In this document: one piece after another, positions 12,209 to 22,602 of the stretch
How the letters are laid out: every line of letters starts with the position of its first letter
Position numbering within the stretch: the stretch's first letter is position 1
Assembly: GCA_920105625.2 (NCBI GenBank)
Contig: OV050030.1
Coordinates: 96,985,152 to 97,049,151 of the forward strand
Direction: 5' to 3'
Source of the DNA: Clusia tigrina
Taxonomy: Eukaryota > Arthropoda > Insecta > Diptera > Clusiidae
Length of the DNA stretch: 64,000 nt
Notes under the pieces: generated by a model
What the model saw: only the letters and a program-made list of their open reading frames with translations
Told to the model about the DNA's origin: nothing
The model's database searches: none
Translations under genes and position numbers: made by a program

Positions 12209-13262
12209 ATGGTTAAATTTGAAAAAAACTGAGATTGGAGCAGCTCAAGAAGGAGCTTGAGCGCTTAAATTTGCAAACACAAGGGCTTAAAGCGGAGCTG
12301 CAGGTGCGATTAAGAAGCGCTTTAGAGGAGCAGGGTATAGAAGTCAATGAGCATGAATTCCAATGTGAAGAGCCAATGACATCTCGACACGAAGAAACAC
12401 CCGCAGAAACTAACACGGGTAACTTTGACACGAGTGCACTTATCGGGGTAAAACAATCCTTCAAATAGGATAGGCAGCAGATACAACAAAATTCTCAAGT
12501 AGCCGATGAGAGGATGCAGCAGAGAGATGAGAAGATGCAGCAGCAATATTGGATCCGTCGAAGAGAGTGTAGCATCCGTCGAAAATAGTGTTGCATCCGT
12601 CAAACAGGACGTCAAAGAGCGCTTACAGCAAAGCGGCGACAAGATGCAGCAGCGCTTACACCAGAGTGGTAGACAGGAAGGTTTGTTAAATTGAAACACG
12701 GCAAGAATCGTTAAAAAAATCTGTAGTACAAAGGCAGAATTAATAACAACAAATAGAACATAGAATTCACCTACTACAGGAAGGTGCATTGCCTGTCCCA
12801 GCTTTAACTTCAGTAAAACTGAAGCCTACTACCTATGGTGGAGAGTCTCTACAATAGTTTGCCGCGGAAGTGGAACGGTATGCTCATCTTCCTACCCAGG
12901 AGACATTATTGAGAGGTGAATAATGGACACATTCGTATATGGCATTCGCGATACGGAGATAAACGTTCTGCGATAACTAATCCAAAAACTAAATATATGG
13001 AGACAGTAGCTAGCGGTTTAACTTCAGAGACAGCAGCCTTGGTCCAGCCAGTATACAGAGCCCGTCAGGTACAAGTCGAAAGCGGACAAAGTTTCACGGG
13101 CAAATGCTTTACTTGCGGAGAGATCGGACACATGGCTCGTAATTGTCAGTCGAGACGGAAACGTTCTAGATCAAGCTCGCCGGTAAGACCGCCAAAGTAA
13201 GTCAGATTCCAAAATTGGGAATCAAAAAATGTTGATAAGCCGTCCACAAACTAGATGGAGTC
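12209..13262 (+). pseudogene. Gypsy gag, copy 2
   Basis: The ATG at 12209 opens the frame but a frameshift follows within about ten codons. The SAP-like N-terminus (LEQLKKELERLNLQTQGLKA) is read from about 12235. A coiled-coil Gln-rich region follows with a local repeat not seen in copy 3 (GSVEESVASVENSVASV, 12546-12602). Much of the capsid region is deleted between about 12830 and 12880. The zinc knuckle is intact at about 13105-13146 (CFTCGEIGHMARNC), followed by a basic RS-rich tail. Stops and frameshifts preclude function. Confidence 0.85.
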
Positions 13263-13318
13263 AGTCTCGAGGGGCTTGATCTGACTCCCACAACATTTAG
13301 CCCCAGAATCTTTCTCAG

Positions 13319-14350
13319 ATGGCACGGAAAATCAACAGCCTAACTGTCGAAAGCGTAATAAATGGAAGACAAATTGTGGTAACATTGGATACGGGCGCAT
13401 CACATTCCACAATTAGAAGCGATCTCGTTGGGGGAATCGAGCCGCTTCTGGGAATAAGATTGCGGACGGCACTGGAGATTATGCACCGGTACTGGGAAAA
13501 GTGACAAGCAACATCACTATCGGCACCACATCAGTGATGCACGAGTCTGTAGTTTCGGATATTGTGGACAAATTAATCTTAGGTGTGGATTTTTGATTCG
13601 GAATGGATTCACTCTAGACTTGAAAAGCCGAATGTTGAAATATGCGAACACTAAAATACCGTTATCCGTTGGTGAGGATAAGTATGGAGGCATTCGACAA
13701 GTATATGGGCCGAAATGGACCATGTTGAGAAGACCAAGTTGTGGATTGTGGAGACTGATGCAAAATTTGCACGGGATGACATCATAATTGGAACCACCCT
13801 CATAGAAGAACAGCTTGAACAGAAAATTGACAGTAAGAGTGTCCAATCTTGCAAATTCCGCTAGACCCATAGAGAAAGGACAGATAATTGAAAATTTTCC
13901 AGGCATTTTCGGCAATTGTAAACTGAGTCAGACGCGAGACACATAAAGTAAGATACCAGCTGATAAAACGGTACTCGACAATCTAACGAAAGAATGGTGT
14001 AAAGACTTATCCATAGAGCAGAGGAAGACTGCCAGCCAACTTTTGGCGAGACATTGGTCAATATTTGCTGAAAAGGGTAAAAACGAAGGCAGAACAAAGA
14101 TGGTAAAACACACAATCAACACTGGTGATGTCAAACCCATTCGTCAAGCTTCAAGAAGAGTGCCGATGGCGAAGAGAGAAGAGGTGAATGTGTTGCTGAA
14201 GGAAATGAATCAGAACAACATCATTGAGCCATCAGCAAGCCCCTGGATTCTCAAGTGGTATTAGTCAAGAAGAAGGATGGCTCCACACATTTCTGTGTAG
14301 ATTATCGGAAACTTAATGAGGTAACAAACAAAGATCCATTACCACGATGC
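13319..14350 (+). pseudogene. Gypsy protease and start of RT, copy 2
   Basis: 13319-13504 reads MARKINSLTVESVINGRQIV then TLDTGASHSTI, the aspartic protease active site. The frame then breaks repeatedly: 13593-13787 gives FMIRNGFTLDLK-like flap and tail. 14043-14340 gives the RT N-terminus ([40 protein letters not shown]). It ends at the mariner relic. Copy 3 carries the intact protease for comparison. Confidence 0.8.
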
Positions 14351-14905
14351 TGTTTGGTCGAAATTGAGTAATTTTGGAACCAATTTTGCGGCGACCCTCC
14401 TCATGCCCAAACTTTTGGTGATAATCGAATGACGAATAGATATTTAGGTTCTCAACAACTTTTCTGGCAGTGATTTGACGATTGGCCAATACTGGTTTCT
14501 TTACTTCATCAATGTTTTCGGCTGTTGTTGACGTACTCGGGCGTCCGGATCGCGCTTCGTCGCTCACATCTTCGCGGCCCTCTGAAAACATTTTGTACCA
14601 CCGCTAAACGTTACTTTTGTCCAAAGTAGCTTCGCCGTATGCAACAGTAAACATTCGGCATACTTCCTCGCACTTTATATTGTTTTTCAAACAAATTCCA
14701 TTTTTCGGGATAAACAAAAATCTAAGACAAGCTAAAACACGTCCACACACAATAGCTGTCAAGAACTGACTGAACATTCAAAATGGTCGAGATTGCCAAC
14801 ATTAGTGAGGGACATGAATACCAACATAACGCCACAAAAAGATCGAAAATCGAACATCCTTAGCCCGCGAAAATTCAAAATTTGCGATATTTTTTGGACA
14901 GACCT
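14345..14905 (-). pseudogene. mariner transposase relic inside gypsy copy 2
   Basis: The minus strand at 14720-14400 reads as a mariner N-terminal helix-turn-helix region: CEEVCRMFTVAYGEATLD, then a WYKMFSEGREDVSDEARSGR motif and the linker VKKPVLANRQITARKVVENL. The catalytic D-D34-D domain is missing. The right end (about 14770-14905) resembles the right end of the complete mariner at 28253-29572 in layout (GCCAACAT, CATGAATACCAACATAAC), so the two are related. Confidence 0.75.
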
Positions 14906-14914
14906 TGTATATTT

Positions 14915-14965
14915 ATATATATACGAGTATATACTCGTGCCGCGAGTATATACTCGTATATATAT
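14915..14965. repeat. Short perfect hairpin beside a (TA)n array
   Basis: TATACGAGTATATACTCG, a TGCCG spacer, then CGAGTATATACTCGTATA form a perfect inverted repeat. Each arm is itself nearly palindromic, giving a cruciform-capable structure next to the (TA)n array. Confidence 0.7.
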
Positions 14966-14970
14966 ATATG

Positions 14971-15153
<183 letters not shown>

Positions 15154-15434
15154 ATATAAGTTAACGTAACATATGCAAAAACTTCAATATAAATTAATTG
15201 CACGCGCGGATCGGATGACACAATTATGCTAACGTAGCGTCTGGAGCAGTTCCGCCGGTGGGAACCGAAGCAACTGGAAGGAAGACACGCAGCATGATCA
15301 CCCCAAGGCAGCGAGGCTTATATTATTTTCAACTTAAGTTAGTTCTAATTTGAAGTTATCTAAATAAAGACGTGCCAAGAGCACAATAAAAAAAAAATAT
15401 ATTTTTTATTTTAAATCGGCATAAAATAATTTAA

Positions 15435-15436
<2 letters not shown>

Positions 15437-15523
<87 letters not shown>
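15437..15523. repeat. (TA)n microsatellite
   Basis: About 87 bp of alternating TA, ending just left of the TIR element that starts at 15590. Between 15152 and 15436 there is no recognisable gene. Confidence 0.95.
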
Positions 15524-15525
<2 letters not shown>

Positions 15526-15589
15526 TCCGACAATACTACTAGTATTGAGCTGAAGGCTCCCGTCACATCGTACTCTTGCACTTAGATAA

Positions 15590-15703
15590 CACAGGTCTGC
15601 GAAAAAAAATTTTTTGTCAGCTGCATGAGATATTTTTACTGAATTATATGTTTTAAAGTGCGCTGATTTCAAAAGTGATGGCCATTTTTTTCTATCACAT
15701 AAG
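15590..15703. repeat. Left terminal and subterminal inverted repeat
   Basis: Starts CACAGGTCTGCGA and ends with the subterminal TATCACATAAG box. It pairs with 17860-17963. The 3' end of the transposase-like frame is about 115 bp inward. Confidence 0.75.
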
Positions 15704-15817
15704 GATTTTTTGCAAATTCAAACACAAAAAATTGGTTAAAGCACTCCTTTATTAAAAATTTTCAAACAATTAGTATTTTTTTTTTAAGCAAACGAAACAT
15801 TTTTTTGATACATATAC

Positions 15818-17521
15818 TTATTCATGTTCTTTATGAAACCTTTTCTTCTTTTCCTTGATACTTTGACGAGTCCTTTTCCGATTTCCATCTTCAGTTTCTC
15901 GCTTAAGCAGCCAACAGTAGTCAGCAAGCATAGTGACATCCCATCGCCCTTGGTACCTTCTCTCGATATCACGGACATCCTGGTGAAATCGCTCCCCCTG
16001 CTCTTCACTGTAAGCTCCCAGGTTTTCAGGAAAATAGTCTATGTGAGAGTGTAAAAAATGGACCTTCAAGCTCATCTTGCAGCCTTGAGCTTCGTATGCT
16101 GCTAGCATCCGTTGCACAATGGTTTTGTAGTTAGGATCCTTAGTATTTCCCAAAAACTTTCGCACTACGTCCTTGAACGATACCCAAGCTTCTTTTTCCT
16201 TCTCATTCATAGTTTCCACAAATGAAGGGTCCGTTAAAAGTGTTCTTATGTCGGGGCCGGTGAAAACCCCCTCTTTCAACTTTGCTTCTGACAGCTTCGG
16301 CAATTTTGTACATAAATATTTGAAACAGTCTCCATCCTTTTGCAGCGATTTTACAAATTGTTTCATCAACCCCAATTTGATATGGAGAGGGGGCAACAAA
16401 ACCTTTTCTGGTGGTACCAAGGTAGTGTTTATAACATTCTTCTCTCCAGGTTTTAAAGTTTCTCGGGATGGCCAATCACTTTTTTTCCAGTGCTGTTCTC
16501 TGGCTCTACTATCCCACAAGCATAAGAAGCATGGGTATTTGGTCCAGCCTGCCTGCTGACCCAAAAGCATTGTCAGTATTTTGAAGTCCCCACAAATCAT
16601 CCATTGATGGTCTTGATACTTGATTTTTTCCAGGATAATGGCCAAATCGTTATAATCTTCTTTCATATGCACTGAATGTCCAATCGGAATCGAGGCAAAT
16701 TTATTTCCATTGTGCAATAATACTGCTTTAAGGCTAGTCTTACTTGAGTCAATGAATAGGCGCCATTCAGATGAGTCATACTTTATATCACAGCGATGTA
16801 TGAGTTCTTCCACATTATTGCAGAAAACTAAATTTCCTTCTTTTGAGAAAAACTGGGTAAATTCTTTTTCTCGGTGTCTGTACCAGTAGAAAGAAGTGCC
16901 GGGTGATAAAAGGTTTTTATTTTTTAATCTAGAACCTAACAGTTCGGCTGCATCTTTTGAAAGACCTAAATCTCTTACTAAATCATTGAGCTCACCTTGA
17001 GCAAATAGTTGAGGCCTTCCATCTTCGTCAACAAAAATATCTGAGCTTGATTTACCCGGAGGAGATAATGTAGCTTCGTCCTCCAACTCACTAGGGTATT
17101 AATCCAAACTGGAAGGTGGCTGCGGGATAGATATCTCGGAGCTATGGGGCACTGGACGTATAGCTGAGTCAAGATTAGGATAACTTATGTTTCTTTTGTT
17201 TTTTGAATTGAATCCCTTAACGTTAACTGAGCAGAAGTAGCAGTCAGTAGTGTGATTTTTCTGCTCACGCCATATCATAGGAATTCCAAATCGAAATGCA
17301 TTTTTCTTTCCCTTAAACCACAAACGAAGATCTTCTTCGCATCTTCTACACACCTTATGCGGGGCCCATGGTTTATCTTGATCACCAAGTTTTAATTTAA
17401 AGTAGGCAAAATAAACTTTCCTTACAAAATCACTTATATTTCTCTGTTGACTTTTAATAGTGAATTCACCACAGATATAATAAAAACTGTTTGGAGAAAT
17501 AACACAACCCCTTGTAGCCAT
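15818..17521 (-). pseudogene. Transposase-like protein, 567 codons with one in-frame stop
   Basis: Begins with ATG at 17521 and runs in a single frame to 15818, broken only by TAA at 17099-17101. N-terminal part (140 aa): a cysteine-rich region with CRRCEEDLRLW and a later HTTDCYFC, likely zinc-binding, then a Pro-rich hinge (RPVPHSSEISIPQPP). In the 422-aa part: FIDSSKTSLKAVLLHNG (Asp 113), CGDFKILTMLLG (Asp 167), PCFLCLWDSR (a CxxC at 186-189), PPLHIKLGLMK (His 235), HFLHSHIDYFPENLGAYSEE (acid residues 361-365), and a Lys/Arg-rich C-terminus. I recall similar uncharacterised multi-copy proteins in many arthropods but cannot name the family. The D-D-CxxC-E order suits an RNase H-fold transposase (inference). 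The bounding TIRs support this. Probably inactive here unless the stop is read through or wrong. Confidence 0.7.
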
Positions 17522-17859
17522 GATTAACAGACAACAGCACTATTCACTTGAATATCAGTATGTATACTGAGAGCTTTTCTTTGTTTCAAGCGATATACGT
17601 CATTTGACTTGTCTCAACCAGAGAATACCTTTCAAAGGTATTCAGAAGTAAACGAAGGCACTTGTGCGTGTTAGGTTGTACAGAGAGTAAATGAGTGTAG
17701 CAATAGACAATGGATAAAGCGAAAAGCAATATGTTAGTATGAGTAAAAAATTGGTTGCCATGCAAAGGAACGCTGTTGAACGGCGGAATTATAGGGAAAT
17801 ATGTACATATATACTGGTTTATTACCAATGAACATAGATGCTGCAAATAAACATAAAAA

Positions 17860-17963
17860 CTTATGTGATATAAAAATTTGAATATTTTTTCTGTTTTGGG
17901 GAGGTCAAAATCTGTAAGAAAATGTAAAAAAATCCTATGCAGTTTTTTGGTCGCAGACCTGTG
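17860..17963. repeat. Right terminal and subterminal inverted repeat
   Basis: Complement of the left end: the subterminal box CTTATGTGATA at 17860-17870 and the terminal TCGCAGACCTGTG at 17951-17963. About 340 bp separate the box from the gene start at 17521. That stretch is unassigned and may hold the element promoter. Confidence 0.75.
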
Positions 17964-17966
17964 TAA

Positions 17967-18600
17967 TTAAATACACAGATCCATTAATATTTTATAAATT
18001 TAATGAACTTATCTTATGGGACGAACCGGGATGGCTGTCTAGTCGTTGGAAGAAGCACTATGTTTTTGAAAATTACATCTTGATATCGAACCTATGGTCA
18101 CCCACCGAACACTTCTCTCCCGTCAAAACTTAACTGATGTCTTGTTCTTCGTTACTTTTTGGCTCTTTCAATTACGACACTTTTCCGCGGTCAAATTGAC
18201 ATTTTATTAAAATTAAATCATTTTTTTTTATTTAATGGGAATTGATTTAAATAATTTGTTTGAATCGTTCGCACTTTTAATGGCTCAGAGCAAATAACAA
18301 TCACAATACATAAGACGAGAGACTATCAGCTCAAGATCACAGCGGCACCAACGAACATTTTCTGCGACTTCCTTTCAACATTCCAAAAAAACCACTCCTT
18401 CCCATTTTTGACGTGTCTCTGCCTTATATATCCGTACGTTACTTTCCACATTCCTGCTACAGTCCTATATGTGTCTCCCTTGCAATACTTTCGTTCCCAG
18501 CCTTTCCCCAGCCTTTCACACATTCACTCTTTTTGCCCTCCTCAGAAGCAGCCAAAGCAACAGCTGCACTGAGTAAGTCAACCACTTTATCGCTAGGCAC
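17967..18600. other. No recognisable gene
   Basis: AT-rich, with a CACACACACA tract near 18598. A 134-codon plus-strand frame crosses the end of this stretch, but its first two thirds show no protein-like features. Confidence 0.45.
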
Positions 18601-18620
18601 ACACACACAACCATCAAAAG

Positions 18621-18817
18621 CGATGACATTATTAAATATGTACAAACATATTTTTATAGTATTTCTAATAATCTACAATATTGGATTAATGAGTGGGAAT
18701 CCAATTCCAATCAATTTGTGTGTTTCAGGTGGAAATAAAGGAAATTTAGAGTTTTCTCTCAGACTACCAAACAATGATACTGTAAAAATTGATTTATCAA
18801 TTGCTTACACTAAGTAA
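18621..18817 (+). CDS. Hypothetical small protein with signal-like N-terminus
   Basis: From the ATG at 18621 the frame gives about 65 residues. A hydrophobic segment (IFIVFLIIYNIGLMSG) follows MTLLNMYKH, like a signal peptide or membrane anchor, then SVSGG-like polar sequence with SLRLPNNDTVKIDLSIAY. I do not recognise it. It stops at TAA and is followed by an unrelated frame with an ACA/GCA repeat. It lies left of the Polinton remnant and might be part of it, but there is no sequence support for that. Confidence 0.3.
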
Positions 18818-18832
18818 TTCATTGAATAATAT

Positions 18833-19140
18833 AAATGATGAAGAACATTTAAATAATACAGTAATTACCACAACAACAACAACAACAACTACAGCAGCAG
18901 CAGCAGAACCGGAATATTTTACTGTGGCAGAAGCAATTTAAGCTTTTAGGCAAGATTTTATTAAAAAAGAGTTGGATATAGCAGGAATAATTGAAAGTGA
19001 AAAATTATTTTACAGACATTTTAAATTGGAATATAATGATCTAGAGTTAATAATTCGATGTACATACAACAGTAATTATGAAGAACGTTCTCTTAATATA
19101 AATTGTTTTGAGTATCGTGAGTATGAAAGCGAGAGAATAT
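18833..19140 (+). pseudogene. Unrecognised frame with Thr/Ala tract
   Basis: Plus-strand reading: NDEEHLNNTVITT, a run of Thr then Ala encoded by ACA and GCA repeats, EPEYFTVAEAI, a TAA, then AFRQDFIKKELDIAGIIESE and further charged sequence to about 19140. One stop breaks an otherwise protein-like frame. No family recognised. It may be element cargo; the mariner at 19322 cuts off whatever followed. Confidence 0.3.
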
Positions 19141-19321
19141 AAAAATATAGGCAAACTTATATCCTAATGATTACTTGAAACATAACTGCAAAACTAACAT
19201 CATCAACACATTCGTTGAGAGAGAAAGAAAATAAAAAATGAATAGTAAAGGAATCAAAAATTTTATAAACAATTTCAAACATTGTTTACTGGAAGAACAT
19301 GCAAGTGAACTTTACAATATT

Positions 19322-20315
19322 TAAAAGTCAGGTGCAGTAAGGTCCGGTATCAGCTTATTGGGAAATTTTCGTCGCAATTCTGTCATAACAGGCCGGGCTA
19401 TTGCACCATCTTGCTGAAACCACACTGAGTTGAAAGTAATTCTCATTCGGCGTAATTCTGGATAGAAAAAGTCTCTCAACATGGCCAAGTAACGGTCTCC
19501 AGTAACCGTAACGGTGTGACCGAACTGAAGGGTTTCGATGGTAAGGTCTTCTGTTGACTGTCCCATGCTCGGCAAAATTGTTTACAAGTCTCATTATGGT
19601 CCAACAATGCAGCGTGATGAAACTGCACACCACACTGTAACACGAAGTGGATGTAATTCCGTCTCATGGAGTATCTGTGGGTTGGAAGCACTCCACATTC
19701 GACAATTTTGTTTATTTATGTTGCCGTTTAAATCGAAATGGGCCTCGTCAGACATAAAAAGACAGTTGATCATGTTTCCGTCCTCTTCCACCATTTGAAG
19801 CATCTTCTGGCAAAATTCCAAGCGAATCGGGAAGTCTGCTGCGTTCAATTTGTTGGCCATTTGCATTTTATATGGGAATAAGTCCAAATCTTTATGCATA
19901 ATTGACTGCAATGACTGTCTGCTTATACCCATTTGAGCAGATAAGCTTCTTGTCGAAACTCTTGGATTATTTTGTATGGCAGCAGCTACTGCAGCGATTG
20001 TTTCCTCCGTCCGATCTAAAGGGTTTCGATGGTAAGGTCTTCTGTTGACTGTCCCATGCTCGGCAAAATTGTTTACAAGTCTCATTATGGTCCATCTGCT
20101 CGGTGGATTGCCGCCAAACGTGCGCCTGTACTCCCTTTGAACCGCAACTACGGACTCCAGTGCGTGATAGCGGCGGACAATCCAAATTCTTGTTTCAGTG
20201 TCCCAGTTATCCATTTTTGATAAATCTAACAATCAATCTGCAAAATACCAGATTCATTAAATAGAAAAAAAGTTATTACATTTTTTTTTGGTAGCGGCTT
20301 TCATCAGCCACCTTG
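19322..20315 (-). pseudogene. mariner-superfamily transposase with DUF4817-type N-terminus, rearranged
   Basis: The minus strand from 20214 reads MDNWDTETRIWIVRRYHALE, VAVQREYRRTFGGNPPSRWT, then IMRLVNNFAEHGTV: the helix-turn-helix N-terminus common to insect DUF4817 transposases. Catalytic landmarks follow: MSDEAHFDLNG (first Asp) and FNSVWFQQDGA (second Asp, after the rearrangement). The frame ends at about 19322 in LTAPDF, so the third acidic residue and the 3' TIR are gone. The right end keeps its TIR (CAAGGTGGCTGATGAAAGCC on the minus strand from 20315) next to a TA target site. At 19528-19603 a 76-bp copy of 20019-20094 has been pasted in, breaking the frame. It sits inside the Polinton phospholipase-like gene. 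Confidence 0.85.
19528..19603 (-). repeat. 76-bp ectopic copy of an upstream transposase segment
   Basis: Identical to 20019-20094 over all 76 bases, in the same orientation. The junction at GGACCAT is shared by both contexts, suggesting a microhomology template switch. Confidence 0.9.
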
Positions 20316-20317
20316 TA

Positions 20318-20512
20318 TGATCTGCTGTGTGTCGTTTGTTTATATCTTTTGTTTGAGAGTATAAAATATCATGCTCTTTACATGCTGCATCCAATGAATT
20401 ATTACCTTTACCTCCTCTATCTAAACGTGTTTTTAATTTAGTCCCTTGCCCACAAAATTGATATCCTGGTAAGTGTTATTCAATTGGCAGAGAATTGATC
20501 AAGTTATTTACT
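20318..20512 (-). pseudogene. Polinton phospholipase A2-like domain, truncated
   Basis: The minus strand reads GLVNNLINSLPIE, a TAA, HLPGYQFCGQGTKLKTRLDR, then GGKGNNSLDAACKEHDILYS and QTKDINKRHTAD. YQFCGQGT is a calcium-loop-like motif and CKEHD carries the His-Asp catalytic pair of the parvovirus-like PLA2 fold known from Polinton/Maverick elements. One nonsense codon precedes the motif and the mariner cuts the gene just after it. In intact elements the domain is thought to act on membranes during particle entry; here only a fragment remains. Divergent to the ATPase to its right. Confidence 0.75.
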
Positions 20513-20654
20513 AAGCCTCTAGCTTTTACAGATTACAAGCTGTGTTTTTATACATTGCAGTCATATTTATTGCGTTTGAGCCCGTTAAGAGTTCAAGTAA
20601 AAATTATTCTAATCAATAAAAACATATGTTTCATATATGATTGCAATAGTTGCA

Positions 20655-21416
<762 letters not shown>

Positions 21417-21497
21417 TCTGATATAAAAGAAGAGACATGGATTATTATATGTTTAGTATGATATCTGCAATCAACACTTGACAAGGGCAATAGCTGA

Positions 21498-21966
21498 ATA
21501 GGAAAAATTAATGAAAAACTTTTAAAAGATATAATTAAGACCAGAAGCATATTAAGAAAAAAATTCAAGAGTATTAGGTTGGGGGAAGCAGATGCAGAAA
21601 ACCTTTTCGAAGATACATTCAAACCTATTACTAAACCACTGAATGAATTAATTGAAAAGACCAAAGCAACTGATGCAAATAACACAACAATCGATGGAAA
21701 TGAATATGATTTTAAGTTTGATAGGAAGACAAGTACTCCAATCAAAAGAAGTCAATCACATTTGTTGAGTAAAATCAAAGTTCAAGATATTGCTGACTGT
21801 AATGTGGATGATACTTTTTTCAGTCAAGGAAGCAACACAAACTCAAATTAGTCAAAATTACAAACAAATTTAACACATTTGGAAAAGAGTGGTCAACTAG
21901 ATAAACTATATGGAACACATAAAGATTTAAATGGTGCATGGAGATTTGGTGGTAGTGCTTTTAAAA
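21498..21966 (+). pseudogene. Polinton PY-like protein
   Basis: An open frame from 21498 reads EKLLKDIIKTRSILRKKFKS, then LGEADAENLFEDTFKPITKP, with the FKPITKPL box typical of the Polinton protein that follows the ATPase. It is polar and Lys-rich, with an SQSHLLSKI segment. A TAG at 21849-21851 interrupts it; the same frame continues with LEKSGQLDKLYGTHKDLN and GAWRFGG, a short C-terminal domain. It ends at about 21966. Its place directly after the ATPase end, in the same direction, matches Polinton gene order. Its exact role (minor virion protein) is inferred from the family. Confidence 0.7.
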
Positions 21967-22229
21967 TTTCTTCGTGCAAAAATTGCGTTCGTTACATGCG
22001 TGCACTGATGTAGCAAGTCATGTGACCACTACCGTCTACACGTCTCAAACCAGCTTGACCATTTGAACGCATTGAACGGCATCGATTTTTGCGAGCCAAC
22101 AAATACTTATTTGCGAATCAGAGCAAAACCTCCTATCAAATCATACTTGGCTGTTTCGGACTTCTCAACAAAGTCTTTCTAACAACACTCTAAAGCGCAT
22201 GGGTGATCGGCACCACGAATTTTGCTCAA

Positions 22230-22602
22230 AAATGATCATAGATATAAAACAACGATTTGGTGGCGCTGGTCCTCAGACTACCGAACCGAACCATGCGCAC
22301 CTGCATCCAATCTCTCTGAGGGAACGTTAGTTGTCATTCACGACAACAATTTACTACCACAACGTTGGAAACTTGATCGTGTTAAATCCACTGTGCTTAG
22401 ACGAGACGAGTCGAAAACCTCCGCACTGCCAATGGGACCTGCTGCCGGCCGATACACAAACTTGCCATTCTACCAGTTTGGATTTTGGTTCACCCTATTA
22501 GCATTATTAGCACTGAGGCTTGGATTTAAGCATGCAATCTTGAAGTACACACATTCACAATCACGCACTCAAGTTATTTATTATTACACTCAGCTACTTT
22601 AA
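22230..22602 (+). pseudogene. BEL/Pao pol 3' end
   Basis: Reads WWRWSSDYRTE, then NLSEGTLVVIHDNNLLPQRW and KLDRV, the conserved C-terminal integrase tail of BEL/Pao elements, followed by LPMGPAAGR. The frame then runs on into a hydrophobic stretch without family resemblance. No LTR could be delimited. It is an isolated tail next to the Polinton remnant. Confidence 0.75.

Larger units (their letters stand above)
11875..14350 (+). mobile_element. Gypsy copy 2, truncated at the 3' end by a mariner relic
   Basis: Plus orientation: partial 5' LTR (11875-12170), primer binding site, degenerate gag, protease and the start of RT. The pol frame stops being recognisable at about 14345 where a mariner relic begins. 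The LTR aligns with the copy 3 LTRs but lacks its first half. Confidence 0.85.
15590..17963 (-). mobile_element. Unnamed DNA transposon with TIRs and one transposase-like gene
   Basis: The ends are inverted: CACAGGTCTGCGA at 15590-15602 and its complement at 17951-17963, a perfect 13-bp match (14 if the neighbouring A/T is counted). Behind them lie a gapped match CTGCATxxGATxTTTTTAC and an exact 11-bp subterminal inverted repeat (TATCACATAAG at 15693-15703; complement at 17860-17870), placed about 100 bp in from both ends. A TAA flanks each end (15587-15589 and 17964-17966), possibly a 3-bp target duplication, though weak evidence in AT-rich DNA. The only long frame fills the interior. A CAC start, a 3-bp duplication and a D-D-CxxC-E protein would suit a CMC (CACTA-like) relative; this is inference. 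Confidence 0.75.

Noticed and set aside
15818..17521. The 567-codon frame as a single-copy host gene
   Set aside because: No introns, bounded by inverted repeats, one nonsense codon and set among transposons; transposon origin is the simpler reading.
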